Source: UBA6614 sp002433235
GTDB lineage: Bacteria > Verrucomicrobiota > Verrucomicrobiia > Limisphaerales > UBA1100
Direction: 5' to 3'
Assembly (NCBI GenBank): GCA_002433235.1
Contig: DJHS01000101.1
Coordinates: 26,973 to 90,972, forward strand
DNA length: 64,000 nucleotides
Positions within the stretch are counted from its first letter, which is position 1. Every line of letters starts with the position of its first letter. Shown here piece by piece: positions 25,248-33,137 of the stretch. The notes beneath the pieces were generated by a model. That model was given only the letters and a program-made list of their open reading frames with translations, did no database searches and was not told the DNA's origin. The translations under genes and the position numbers were made by a program.

Positions 25248-26030
25248 CTAGTCATTTTTCGACAGCAGTTTTTTCAGCGCTTCCTCCATCTCGGGGATGT
25301 TGAATTCGCGTGGCCCGCGGCCGCCTTGGTAGGCAATGCGGGAATCGGTTCCCAGAATGTAAAGGCGGTCGGGAAAAGCAGCGTAGGCGCGGGCGACGGT
25401 GTCCTCCATATCGTCCACCACACAGGGGATTTTCAGGTCCAACCCGGCGGAGCATTGGCCGGCAATTTCCTGTCGCCGCAGAAACGTCTTTGGCTGCTCG
25501 ATCTGCACATGGCGTGCGGGTCGGGCGGAATCAGTTGGATGCGCCTCACGGATATAGACCCACCAAAAATCAGCGCGATCCTTGAACTGCTCGTAGTTTT
25601 TCTGGAGGCGCACGGCCTCCCGGGCGAAGGGCCCTCAAGTGTAGGATCCAAAAATCAAGACGGTTGGCCGGCTGACCTTGGAAAGGTTAATGAGCTTGCC
25701 GGTGTCCCGATGTTTGGCGCTGACCTTTGGTGCGGGTGTGCCCACGACCGGCCCCATGCCACGAATCGGGGCACCTTGGCCGGGCTGCATGAAATGATGC
25801 AACTCGCGTGGAACAACGTGGCCGTCCTTGTCGGTGTCAGCGGCCTTGAAATCCGCGGGCTTGCAGAAGGCCGACCATTCCATGGCGCTGATGCGGTGAT
25901 CGGAATTCGCATCAATCAGACGGAAGAACTCCCGGGCAGCCATGCTGCCCGGTCGGCGGGGTGCGTTTTGGGCGAACATTATCCCCGCCAGCCCGAGGGC
26001 CGCCATGGCCCATGTCATCCTTTGCATCAT
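25248..26030 (-). CDS. EF-hand/iodothyronine-deiodinase-like selenoprotein with in-frame UGA
   Basis: 260 residues if the TGA at 25637-25635 is read as selenocysteine (residue 132). Both flanks are in one frame. Residues 1-20 form a signal peptide. Two EF-hands follow, DANSDHRISAME (40-51) and DTDKDGHVVPRE (65-76). A thioredoxin-fold deiodinase domain follows: VLIFGSYT-U-GPFAREAV, QFKDRADFWWVYIREAHPTD, then KIPCVVDDMEDTVARAYAAFPDRLYI, cut here for length. In deiodinases the motif is FGSCT-U-PPF, so the UGA falls exactly on the catalytic Sec. A default gene call would split this into two fragments at 25635-26030 and 25248-25613. Start ATG at 26030 has AACAGG upstream. Last gene of the operon 28631 to 25248. 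Confidence 0.82.
25604..25637 (-). promoter_or_regulatory. Candidate bacterial SECIS element following the in-frame UGA
   Basis: On the coding (minus) strand the UGA is followed by 14 bases and then a perfect 6-bp stem GGAGGC / GCCTCC (25620-25615 and 25609-25604) with a 5-base loop CGUGC. A short stem beginning about 14 nt after the UGA, with G as the second loop base and a GU step, fits the known loose pattern of bacterial SECIS elements bound by SelB. Read from sequence; not folded by software. Confidence 0.6.
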
Positions 26031-26059
26031 CCTGTTAGACGCGTCGAGAGTGCGCGGCG

Positions 26060-27259
26060 TTACTTGTGTTCTGGTTTTAAACAGCGCTTGAGTGCCATGA
26101 CGGTGAGGGCCGTGCCGTATTGTTGGTGGTAGTCGTAGAGGGGAAAGTCCCACCAACTGCCGTCCTTTTCCTGCAGTTTCATGAGCGTGGTGGCGAGGTG
26201 GTCACGCAGTCTGCCACGATCGGGTTCAGGCACCAATTCAATGCAGTGTGCGGCGTAGTAATGGCCGTAATAGTAAAAATAGCCGGCCACGGCGAACCAC
26301 GACTCGTGGGGCACGGGTCGCTTGCGCCCCATGCCCAGCCACTCGTTGCGGGCAAACAGACGATTCAGCCAAGTGACCATGACCTTGTCGGTGATTTTCT
26401 TGTCGTCCCAAAGCCGGAGGGCCAAGTTGCAGCACTGGGAACGCCCGAGGCTGCCGGCGGGCCGGTTGATACCGGAGCGAGGGCGCATTTTCAGGTATTC
26501 GCCGTAGAGGTAGCTGCCGTCGGGAAGGCGTTGGCGGTTGATGGCGGCCAGCGCACGCGTGACAAGACGCTGGGGTGGTTGGACCCCGGCTTGTTTAGCC
26601 TCGTGAAAGGCGTGCAATACGGTGCCGTTGACGAAGGAAATGGAACTGCTGGAGGGCTGCTTGGCACCCGCGCGAAAATCGTAATAACCCCAGCCGCCAT
26701 CGACGGATTCATAACGGGTCAGCCGATCGAACTGGTGCCGGATTAGCTTGTCGATCTGTGTGACCCGCGCGGTGTCCTTGGGCAGACGCGCACGCATTCG
26801 CACCAACGCTTGGATGCCGTAGGCGTGTGACCACACGTTGTACATGGCGTCTGCCGTGGCCCGGCGAAGCTTGGGGAGATGTTCGAGCAGATATTTTTCG
26901 CCATCTTCAATCGCGCGGTTCACGCGCGGAGAATCTTCGCCTGCCTCGATGAGGGCCGACGTGGAAAGCGCCGTGACCGCGAGCCGAAAGGCATAATGGC
27001 TTTGGTAGGTGGGCGCGTAGATGTTCAGCCCCTTCGTGTTGCGCGGGCTGCCCCACGAACCATCCTTGTTCTGCCGCTCCAGCAGGAAATAAACCCCGCG
27101 CTCAATGGACTTGGCCACCTTGGCATTGCCCGGCGGTGCGACCTTGGGCACGGAGTTGCTCTTGGAGAAATCCGGCTCGGCGGCCAATGCCGGCCCTGCT
27201 GCCCAGAACGCGGCTGTTGCGGCCAGCAGGCTAAGGCTTTTCGAGAAGAATTTCATCAC
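26060..27259 (-). CDS. Exported squalene-cyclase-like alpha-toroid repeat protein
   Basis: 399 residues with a Sec signal (about 1-26, ending AAGPALAAEP). Repeats of the prenyltransferase/squalene oxidase type are visible: LERQNKDGSWGSP, VDGGWGYYDF, INRQRLPDGSYLYG and LQEKDGSWWDFPLYDY, the QW-like motifs of alpha/alpha toroids. No DxDD or QxxDGGWG-linked catalytic Asp cluster is evident, and the protein is exported, so it is unlikely to be a hopene cyclase. It overlaps the upstream membrane-fusion gene by 29 bases and ends 29 bases before the deiodinase-like gene: a three-gene operon. Confidence 0.8.
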   Translation of the reverse strand: MMKFFSKSLSLLAATAAFWAAGPALAAEPDFSKSNSVPKVAPPGNAKVAKSIERGVYFLLERQNKDGSWGSPRNTKGLNIYAPTYQSHYAFRLAVTALSTSALIEAGEDSPRVNRAIEDGEKYLLEHLPKLRRATADAMYNVWSHAYGIQALVRMRARLPKDTARVTQIDKLIRHQFDRLTRYESVDGGWGYYDFRAGAKQPSSSSISFVNGTVLHAFHEAKQAGVQPPQRLVTRALAAINRQRLPDGSYLYGEYLKMRPRSGINRPAGSLGRSQCCNLALRLWDDKKITDKVMVTWLNRLFARNEWLGMGRKRPVPHESWFAVAGYFYYYGHYYAAHCIELVPEPDRGRLRDHLATTLMKLQEKDGSWWDFPLYDYHQQYGTALTVMALKRCLKPEHK

Positions 27260-28631
27260 CCGCTTTCAGGCCCTTCAGAATTGCAGTCTTGCCACTAAAA
27301 CTCCTTCCGGTGGTTACCATGCGTTTCTTGCCGCCCTTGAGCCAGACATACGTCGCGGCGTCTTCTTCAAAAACCGCCTTGGCCGGTACCGCCAGTGCCT
27401 TGGGGTTTTTGTAGGGCACAAGCTTCACCGTGCAGGCCATGCCAGGCACGAGAATGCCGCCGGCTTGGCTTTCGAGAATGACCTCGAACTTGCCGACATC
27501 CACGGGCACACGGGATACGTTGGCCACCGTCACGGGTAAGTTACGGTCCGGATCCGCCTTGGCTGTGGCGTTGCCCTTGTCGCCGGCTTCAACATGTCGC
27601 AAATCTTTCTCATCCAGTAGCGCGTGGATGCGCAGTGGCCCGGGCTCCACGACGGTCATGAACGCGGTGCCCGGGGTGAGTTTGCCGTGTTTCCTGAGCT
27701 TGGGTTCAACGAGTTTCAAGCCGCTCCACGCGCCGCGGCTAAAGGTGCCGTAGAAAACAGTGCCGCCCGCTGGTGCCTTGGGCATGAGTCGGTCCCGGTC
27801 GGCCTCCAGCTTGGTCAGGGCTTCGATGGCCAGATTGTGTGAAATTTCCTGTTTTTCAACGGTGAGTTGTTTCTTTTTCAGGTCGGCATTATTGGAAACG
27901 CGCGCCTTGACCAGTTCCAGTCGCTTGCGTAGTTCGCCCTCCTTCTTGGCCGTTGACTCACGCGGAATAGTGATTTTGAGCGAGGTTTCACTTCGAATCC
28001 TGGCACCCTCAAGCGAATGGCGTGCACGATCCACGGCATGCTGTGCGCGCTTTAAAATGATCTCCTCGGTGTCCTCCGCAACGTCGTCGGCTTCATACAT
28101 TTTTTTCAGCTGCTTCAGTTCCTCCTCGGCATTGGCGAGGTAGTTTGCGGCGCTGATGACGGTACGTTCGGCGGACTTGACGTTGTAGGGCTTGGTGACC
28201 TTTTGGTAGCGGTCGAGATCCTCCTTTACCTCATGGTAGGCGCGTTCCACCGCGGTGAGATCCAGCGGGATGGTGGCCTCGGCATATTCCAAGTCTGCCT
28301 TGGCGAGGGCCAAGTCCAGCTTGCTGAGTTCCAGATCGATTTTGGTGTCTCGGATTTTGCGGTCCAGTTTTTCAAGGTCGAGTTTCACCAGCGGGTCACC
28401 CTTCTTTACCGTTGCGCCGTGTGGAACGGCGCTGAGCACGCTCAGGTCGGTCCATGACTTGGGGCGCAGCGTGATTTCATGCACCTTTTGTGCCGAGAAC
28501 CTGCCGTCAAGCTGAACCTCGATCTTGAAGGGGGCGGGTTGAACCTTGTGAGTGGGGGGCGCGGTTTTTTCGGCGGCCCCGGCGGGCAGGGCCAGCAGCG
28601 CGGCCCACAGCAGGGAAGGGGTCTTTCGCAT
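27231..28631 (-). CDS. HlyD/RND-type periplasmic adaptor (membrane fusion) protein
   Basis: 466 residues with a Sec signal. A split biotinyl-lipoyl-like domain (TVKKGDPLVKLDLEKLDRKI near 80 and PAGGTVFYGTF near 285) flanks a long coiled coil (about 100-275, rich in Glu/Lys/Ala/Leu). C-terminal beta-barrel segments follow (VEPGPLRIHALLDEKDL, GMACTVKLVPY, KALAVPAKAVFEEDAATYVW). This is the layout of efflux adaptors, but no pump or ABC gene is adjacent; instead it leads an operon with the toroid-repeat protein and the deiodinase-like gene. Partner transporter unknown. Confidence 0.82.
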   Translation of the reverse strand: MRKTPSLLWAALLALPAGAAEKTAPPTHKVQPAPFKIEVQLDGRFSAQKVHEITLRPKSWTDLSVLSAVPHGATVKKGDPLVKLDLEKLDRKIRDTKIDLELSKLDLALAKADLEYAEATIPLDLTAVERAYHEVKEDLDRYQKVTKPYNVKSAERTVISAANYLANAEEELKQLKKMYEADDVAEDTEEIILKRAQHAVDRARHSLEGARIRSETSLKITIPRESTAKKEGELRKRLELVKARVSNNADLKKKQLTVEKQEISHNLAIEALTKLEADRDRLMPKAPAGGTVFYGTFSRGAWSGLKLVEPKLRKHGKLTPGTAFMTVVEPGPLRIHALLDEKDLRHVEAGDKGNATAKADPDRNLPVTVANVSRVPVDVGKFEVILESQAGGILVPGMACTVKLVPYKNPKALAVPAKAVFEEDAATYVWLKGGKKRMVTTGRSFSGKTAILKGLKAGDEILLEKP

Positions 28632-28679
28632 GCCGGACTTTGGCGCGGGGTCGGTCGGCTGGCAAGCGCGGGGTTTACC

Positions 28680-28841
28680 CTAATGCATGTTGGCGCGGTG
28701 CGCGTGTCGCTGAAGCCAAGCGGGAAGTTCCTCCAAGGCCTTCTGGATCTCCGGTTCCAACTCGTCAATTACCTTGTGCTTGGTGTGGCGGCGGTAGGGC
28801 ATCTTGCGCTTGCGGGGCTTGTTGTACGCTGAATCTCGCAT
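28680..28841 (-). CDS. Small basic protein, 53 residues
   Basis: A short reading frame, ATG at 28841 to TAG at 28680-28682. It starts MRDSAYNKPRKRKMPYRRHT and continues with KHKVIDELEPEIQKALEELP, ending in a His-rich tail (RHAHRANMH). The first 20 residues are strongly basic and the middle is a helix with alternating charge. There is no membrane helix and no family that I recognise. It fills the gap between the isomerase-like gene and the membrane-fusion gene, on the same strand as both. Coding potential is judged only from composition. Confidence 0.42.
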   Translation of the reverse strand: MRDSAYNKPRKRKMPYRRHTKHKVIDELEPEIQKALEELPAWLQRHAHRANMH

Positions 28842-28869
28842 CCCCTGAGACACAGCACAACGCGTGCCA

Positions 28870-29793
28870 TCAGGCGAAGGCCCGGCGCAACATTTTCAGG
28901 CTTCGCGGAACGGCGGTTTTTGCGTCGTCCTTGCCCTCAAACTCAATCGAGACGTAGCCGCGGTAGTTGACCTTGCGCAAAATTTCCGCAATGCGCGTGT
29001 AATCCAGATCGAGTGTGTACCATTTTCCGCCGCCGTAATAGGTTTTGGCCTGCACGAAGGCGGTGTGCGCGGCGATCTGCTCGAGCTTGGGGTAGGGGTC
29101 TTCCAGAAAATTGCCCGTGTCCATCAACACCCGCAGCCACGGCGAGTTGACGGCGTTGATGATGCGCATCAATCCCTCCGGCGTGCGGGACAATCCCCAG
29201 TGGTTTTCCAGGGCCAGCATCACACCGCGTTTTTCCGCGTGTCCCAGGCATTGGTTGATGGCGTCGATGCACCACTTGAAGCCTTCATCTTCCGTATGGC
29301 CCGGCAGCACGGGCTCGATGCCGCGGTTGGCCATCAGTTCGTCAAAGGTGGGCGTTGTGCCCCAGCGGCCGGTGTTGAGACGGATGCAGGGGATGCCCAT
29401 TTCGTGGGCGATGTCGATGTAGCCGAGAGTGCGGGCCACCTGCTGGGCACGCTTGGCACGGTCGGGGTCGACAAAATCCTGATGCACGGAAAGGCAAACC
29501 AGATCCACTCCATTGACCAGCGCGTGTTTCTTCAAGGATTGCAGGTAGGTCGTGGAGGTGTTGGTCATTTGAACCTTCAACACGTCCACTCCCTCCGCAC
29601 CCATTTCCGCCGCGTGGTCGATGACTTTTTTGATCGGGTAACGGGTTGGCGTAAAGTGCCAGTAGGAATAGGTGGCGATGGCAAACTTAACTCGAGGCTG
29701 CGTGGCTAGGGGAAGGGTGGGGGTGACACAGCCCGCGAGTGGCAGGGCCGAGGAGGCGAGGAATTGGCGGCGATTCATTTCAGGCAAGTGCAT
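28870..29793 (-). CDS. Sugar phosphate isomerase/epimerase-like TIM-barrel protein, Tat lipoprotein
   Basis: 307 residues of the xylose isomerase-like TIM-barrel family (AP endonuclease 2 superfamily). The N-terminus MNRRQFLASSALPLAGC combines an RR motif and a lipobox, so a Tat-exported lipoprotein; the ATG at 29778 (Met 6) may be the true start. Barrel motifs: GVDVLKVQMTNT, CIRLNTGRWG, LALENHWGLSRTPEGLMRII, VLMDTGNFLEDPYP and YVSIEFEGKDDAKTAV, with Glu/Asp/His metal ligands. Such exported isomerases are common in Verrucomicrobia and Planctomycetes; the substrate is unknown. Confidence 0.85.
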   Translation of the reverse strand: MHLPEMNRRQFLASSALPLAGCVTPTLPLATQPRVKFAIATYSYWHFTPTRYPIKKVIDHAAEMGAEGVDVLKVQMTNTSTTYLQSLKKHALVNGVDLVCLSVHQDFVDPDRAKRAQQVARTLGYIDIAHEMGIPCIRLNTGRWGTTPTFDELMANRGIEPVLPGHTEDEGFKWCIDAINQCLGHAEKRGVMLALENHWGLSRTPEGLMRIINAVNSPWLRVLMDTGNFLEDPYPKLEQIAAHTAFVQAKTYYGGGKWYTLDLDYTRIAEILRKVNYRGYVSIEFEGKDDAKTAVPRSLKMLRRAFA

Positions 29794-30004
29794 TGAAGAA
29801 GACCCCGGGACGATACCGGTCGAGGTTCATCACGTCAAATGCCTGCAACTGCCCAAATACCATTTGGCCGGTTCCTCCTTGGGGCGTGGCGTAGAAATTC
29901 GGGAGAATTGCGCTGGTTTGCTCATGTTGTGACATGAGGTGATCCATGGGCGTGCCCGGATACATGTCATACATCATGTTGCCTGAATACATTTGAATAT
30001 TCAT
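29780..30004 (-). CDS. Hypothetical Met-rich small protein
   Basis: 74 residues, opening MNIQMYSGNMMYDMYPGTPM and containing FYATPQGGTGQMVFGQLQAF. Unusually Met-rich in the first half, no signal peptide and no known family. Its end overlaps the start of the isomerase-like gene by 14 bases on the same strand, which would fit translational coupling, but it could also be non-coding leader. Confidence 0.35.
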   Translation of the reverse strand: MNIQMYSGNMMYDMYPGTPMDHLMSQHEQTSAILPNFYATPQGGTGQMVFGQLQAFDVMNLDRYRPGVFFNALA

Positions 30005-30099
30005 TGCCAGACGGTATGTTGTGGGGAGCAGCCGATGAGCCGCCAGCGCGCACGTTTAATAGCCAAACCCACACGTTGACTCAACCGAAAACCATTCCC

Positions 30100-30846
30100 A
30101 TGCACAACATGAACGACTCCCTTGACCGGCGCCAATTTCTCGGCTTCGCCGCCGCATCCGGTGCGCTGATTCTTCGCGCGGATGCGAACCCCACTCCGGC
30201 CACGCCCGATGCACACAATTACGTGGCCTATCTCCAGCAACAAGGAGTGCCGGCGATTTCCCCTGAGGGAAAGTGGAAGCCCACGCACCCGGACATCCTA
30301 GGCCCGTTTTGGGCTGGTGGCGCGCCGTTTCGAGGCAAGGTGACGCCCCCGTTGGAGCCTGGCGAATTGCTGGTCATCAGTGGCCGGGTCTGGAGCCATG
30401 CCACGCGTAAACCCATGGCCAATGTCATTCTGGATGTCTGGCAGGCAGATGCGAAGGGGCGATATGATTTTCAGGATCATCCCGCCACCGAGCCGCGTCC
30501 GGTCGTGGGCGGCAGGCAACCCAAACTGGCTCACTTCCGTAACCGTATCCGTTTACTCACCGATGAGCAGGGCCGTTACGAATACGAGACGATCAAGCCT
30601 GCCGCCTACAGCGTTGGCCGCCAAACCCGCCCATCGCACATTCATTACATGATTCAGGCACCCGGCCATGCCCGGCTCATCACGCAGATCTATTTCAAGG
30701 GCGACCCCAACATTAAAAACGACTCTTTCGGCCAGAATCTGGGTGCTGCAAATTCACCGCTGGTCATTGCCACTCAAAAGATCAAGCGAGGCAACGGCCA
30801 TTACCTGAAAGGCACGTTCGATATTGTGCTTGGCGGCAATGTCTGA
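30100..30846 (+). CDS. Intradiol ring-cleavage dioxygenase-like protein, Tat-exported
   Basis: 248 residues from the ATG at 30100. The Tat signal SLDRRQFLGFAAASGALIL is followed by the intradiol dioxygenase fold (protocatechuate 3,4-dioxygenase/catechol 1,2-dioxygenase family): LLVISGRVWSHATRKPMANV, VWQADAKGRYDF and YETIKPAAYSVGRQTRPSHI then HY. The Tyr and His-X-His residues are the usual non-haem Fe(III) ligands. Export makes a role in extracellular aromatic cleavage possible. The preceding LGPFWAGGAPF resembles the DxxGP(F/Y) entry motif of the family. Confidence 0.85.
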   Translation: MHNMNDSLDRRQFLGFAAASGALILRADANPTPATPDAHNYVAYLQQQGVPAISPEGKWKPTHPDILGPFWAGGAPFRGKVTPPLEPGELLVISGRVWSHATRKPMANVILDVWQADAKGRYDFQDHPATEPRPVVGGRQPKLAHFRNRIRLLTDEQGRYEYETIKPAAYSVGRQTRPSHIHYMIQAPGHARLITQIYFKGDPNIKNDSFGQNLGAANSPLVIATQKIKRGNGHYLKGTFDIVLGGNV

Positions 30847-30871
30847 ATTGAAGTGCCGCGCTGCGGCGTGA

Positions 30872-31972
30872 CTACAGTTCCAGGGCCGGCTTGCCCAGCA
30901 CCTCCAGCCGGGGGGCGATGCCCAGTCCGGGCGTTTCATTCGCTCTCAGCCGGCCTTCATCGCGTTGAGGCGCATTTTCCGCAATGCTCGTGGTCACGTA
31001 GCTGTTGAAGTCCGTGGAGCTGAAGAGCAGTTCAGGCGGCGTCCCGTGTGCCAGGGCCGCAATCGCGGCGGTGACAATGTCGCCTCCCCAGCTGTCCTCG
31101 ACGGTCATGGCAATGCCCAAGTCCACACACAAGTCTCGTGCCTGTTTTAATTTCGTCAAGCCGCCCAACTTGCTGATCTTCAGGTTCACGACGTCCATGG
31201 CTCCATCCGCGTGACCGCGAATCAATGGACGAAGGCTGTCGATGCATTCGTCCAGCACAAAAGGATGATCCGTTCTCCGGCGAATGGCCAGGCATTCCTC
31301 GTAGGTCTGGCAAGGCTGTTCGATATACACATCCACGTCCCGAACCGCACGGACTACCCGGGCCGCCTCATGCTGGGTCCAGCCGGTATTGGCGTCCGCC
31401 ACCAGCTTGTCTGTGGGTTCCAGTACGGCTCGCGTTTGCCGAATGCGCTCGATATCCACATCGGGATTGCCTCCCACCTTCAGTTGGAACCGGCGGTATC
31501 CTTCCTCGCGGTAGCCGGCAATGTTCTCCGCCATGGCCTCCGGCTCCTTCTGGGAAATGGCGCGGTACAGGACAAAGTCCTCCCCATGCCGGCCACCCAA
31601 CAACTCGCACACGCTTTGTCCGCTTGATTGCCCGAGGATGTCCCAGCAGGCCATGTCCAAGGCGCTTTTCACGTAGGGGTGCCCCTGCAGTGCCTGATCC
31701 ATCAGCCTATTCACAGGGCCGAGCCGGGTTGGGTTTTGGCCGATCAAGTGCGGCCCCAGTTCGCCAATGCCCTCTCGTGCTCCTTTCGCGTAGGCCGGCA
31801 AATAGAATGGGCCCAAGGGACAAACCTCGCCATGGCCGGTTAATCCCGCGTCCGTCTCCACCGCCACCACGGTGCTGTCGAACACCTCCACCGATTTGCC
31901 GCCGGACCATTTATACGATCCCTCGTGCAGAGGCAAATCCACCTGATAAACCTTGATGCCGGTAATTTTCAT
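30872..31972 (-). CDS. Enolase-superfamily dehydratase, cis-3-hydroxy-L-proline dehydratase-like
   Basis: 366 residues of the mandelate racemase/muconate lactonizing group. Seen: capping domain start MKITGIKVYQVDLPLHEGSY, KVGGNPDVD (catalytic Lys), DANTGW and EQPCQTYEECLAI (metal ligands), VLDEC, KISKLGG and VEDSWGGDIVTAA. This set, including LHEGSYKWSGGKSVEVFDST, is what I recall for bacterial cis-3-hydroxy-L-proline dehydratases; other acid-sugar or amino-acid racemases remain possible. Overlaps the oxidase gene by 4 bases (ATGA), so the two are co-translated and probably act on related N-containing substrates. Confidence 0.8.
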   Translation of the reverse strand: MKITGIKVYQVDLPLHEGSYKWSGGKSVEVFDSTVVAVETDAGLTGHGEVCPLGPFYLPAYAKGAREGIGELGPHLIGQNPTRLGPVNRLMDQALQGHPYVKSALDMACWDILGQSSGQSVCELLGGRHGEDFVLYRAISQKEPEAMAENIAGYREEGYRRFQLKVGGNPDVDIERIRQTRAVLEPTDKLVADANTGWTQHEAARVVRAVRDVDVYIEQPCQTYEECLAIRRRTDHPFVLDECIDSLRPLIRGHADGAMDVVNLKISKLGGLTKLKQARDLCVDLGIAMTVEDSWGGDIVTAAIAALAHGTPPELLFSSTDFNSYVTTSIAENAPQRDEGRLRANETPGLGIAPRLEVLGKPALEL

Positions 31973-33117
31973 GTGCGTGACTCGGTGAAACGGGATAACC
32001 CCAAAAAGTCAATTGGCCAATCCGTTTTTCCCTCCGTCGCTAGGTCCGCCAGCACCTCGCCCATCACCGGGGCGAATTTAAAACCATGCCCGCTGAAGCC
32101 GCACGCAATGATTGCGCGCTCGCAATCGGGATGCTGATCCACAATAAAGTGTCCATCCGGAGTGTTGGTGTAGAGGCAAACGCGCAGGGACAAGAGCGGT
32201 CCGTCGCCACTCGGCACGAAACGACGCAGGCCATTCCGCACTTCTTCTTCATCGCCCGCCGACACGTCACGTGCCACATGATACGGATCGACCTCCATGG
32301 CTGGAAAGTGCCGCGCGGATTTTAGGCCCACGCCACCTGATCCATCCGGTGTCAGGGGGAATCCATAGTGCACCGCACCGCCGCCCGCATCCGCCACCCA
32401 GACCGGGAATTTTTCCGCCGTGAAATCCAAGGGGCACTCGGGCCAAGTCCATCCCAGCACTTGGCGGGTTACCTTCAAGGGCGTCTTCAAGTCTCCCAAG
32501 ATCTTTCCCGACCACGCCCCGGCCGCGAAGACCACCCGGTCCGCCCGAAAATTCCCCTGGTCTGTCTTGACCACGATACCATCCCCATCTGGCTGCCAAT
32601 CCGTCACTGCGACATGCCCCTTTAACTCTGCCCCCGCCAGTAGAGCGCGATGCACCATGGCTCCCACGGCCCTCTCCGAAAGCACGTAGCCCGCCTCTTT
32701 TTCGAACAGCCCCACATCCTCTTCCGCTATTTGAAACTGGGGCCAACGTTTGGCCAACTCCTCGCTCGTCAACAGTTCATGTTCCAGCCTGTGCTCCACC
32801 GCGGCCCGGAGTGCGCCGCCCACCATGTAACCCTCTTTTTTCCCAAGGTAAACCGCACCTGTTCGAACCAGAAATTGATCCCCGGTTTCCTCTCCCAACT
32901 CATCCCACAGCCGGTAAGCCCCGCGCAGCAGCGGCACATAATCCGGATGTTCCGTGTATGAAAGCCTGATGGCTCGCGTCGCCCCGGCGAAGGAGGCCAG
33001 GGGGTTAGGCAGTGCCCCCTGTTCAAGGCCCAGAACCCTGATGCCTTTCCGGGCCAGTCGCCAGCAAGTTGCGGCTCCCATGGAGCCAACGCCGACAACA
33101 ATCACTTGGTATGACAT
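31969..33117 (-). CDS. Monomeric sarcosine oxidase/N-methyltryptophan oxidase-like flavoprotein
   Basis: 382 residues of the DAO/MSOX family. The dinucleotide fold VIVVGVGSMGAATCWRLARK opens the protein, then SFAGATRAIRLSYTEHPDYV. The Cys that covalently binds FAD in MSOX is conserved in SLRVCLYTNTPDGHFIVDQH (about residue 315), and CGFSGHGFKFAPVMGEVLAD closes the domain. It oxidises N-methyl or cyclic secondary amino acids, producing H2O2. First gene of a two-gene operon with the dehydratase downstream. Confidence 0.88.
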   Translation of the reverse strand: MSYQVIVVGVGSMGAATCWRLARKGIRVLGLEQGALPNPLASFAGATRAIRLSYTEHPDYVPLLRGAYRLWDELGEETGDQFLVRTGAVYLGKKEGYMVGGALRAAVEHRLEHELLTSEELAKRWPQFQIAEEDVGLFEKEAGYVLSERAVGAMVHRALLAGAELKGHVAVTDWQPDGDGIVVKTDQGNFRADRVVFAAGAWSGKILGDLKTPLKVTRQVLGWTWPECPLDFTAEKFPVWVADAGGGAVHYGFPLTPDGSGGVGLKSARHFPAMEVDPYHVARDVSAGDEEEVRNGLRRFVPSGDGPLLSLRVCLYTNTPDGHFIVDQHPDCERAIIACGFSGHGFKFAPVMGEVLADLATEGKTDWPIDFLGLSRFTESRT

Positions 33118-33137
33118 GGAATCCTCGATGGATTGTG

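Noticed and set aside
25635..25637. TGA interpreted as a nonsense mutation or frameshift splitting a pseudogene
   Set aside because: Frame is kept on both sides, both parts are well conserved in motif, and the TGA is exactly at the deiodinase catalytic Sec with a following hairpin. Selenocysteine is the better reading, though not proven.
26060..27259. Squalene-hopene cyclase
   Set aside because: QW-like repeats are present but the protein has an export signal, is short (399 residues) and lacks the DxDD catalytic motif.
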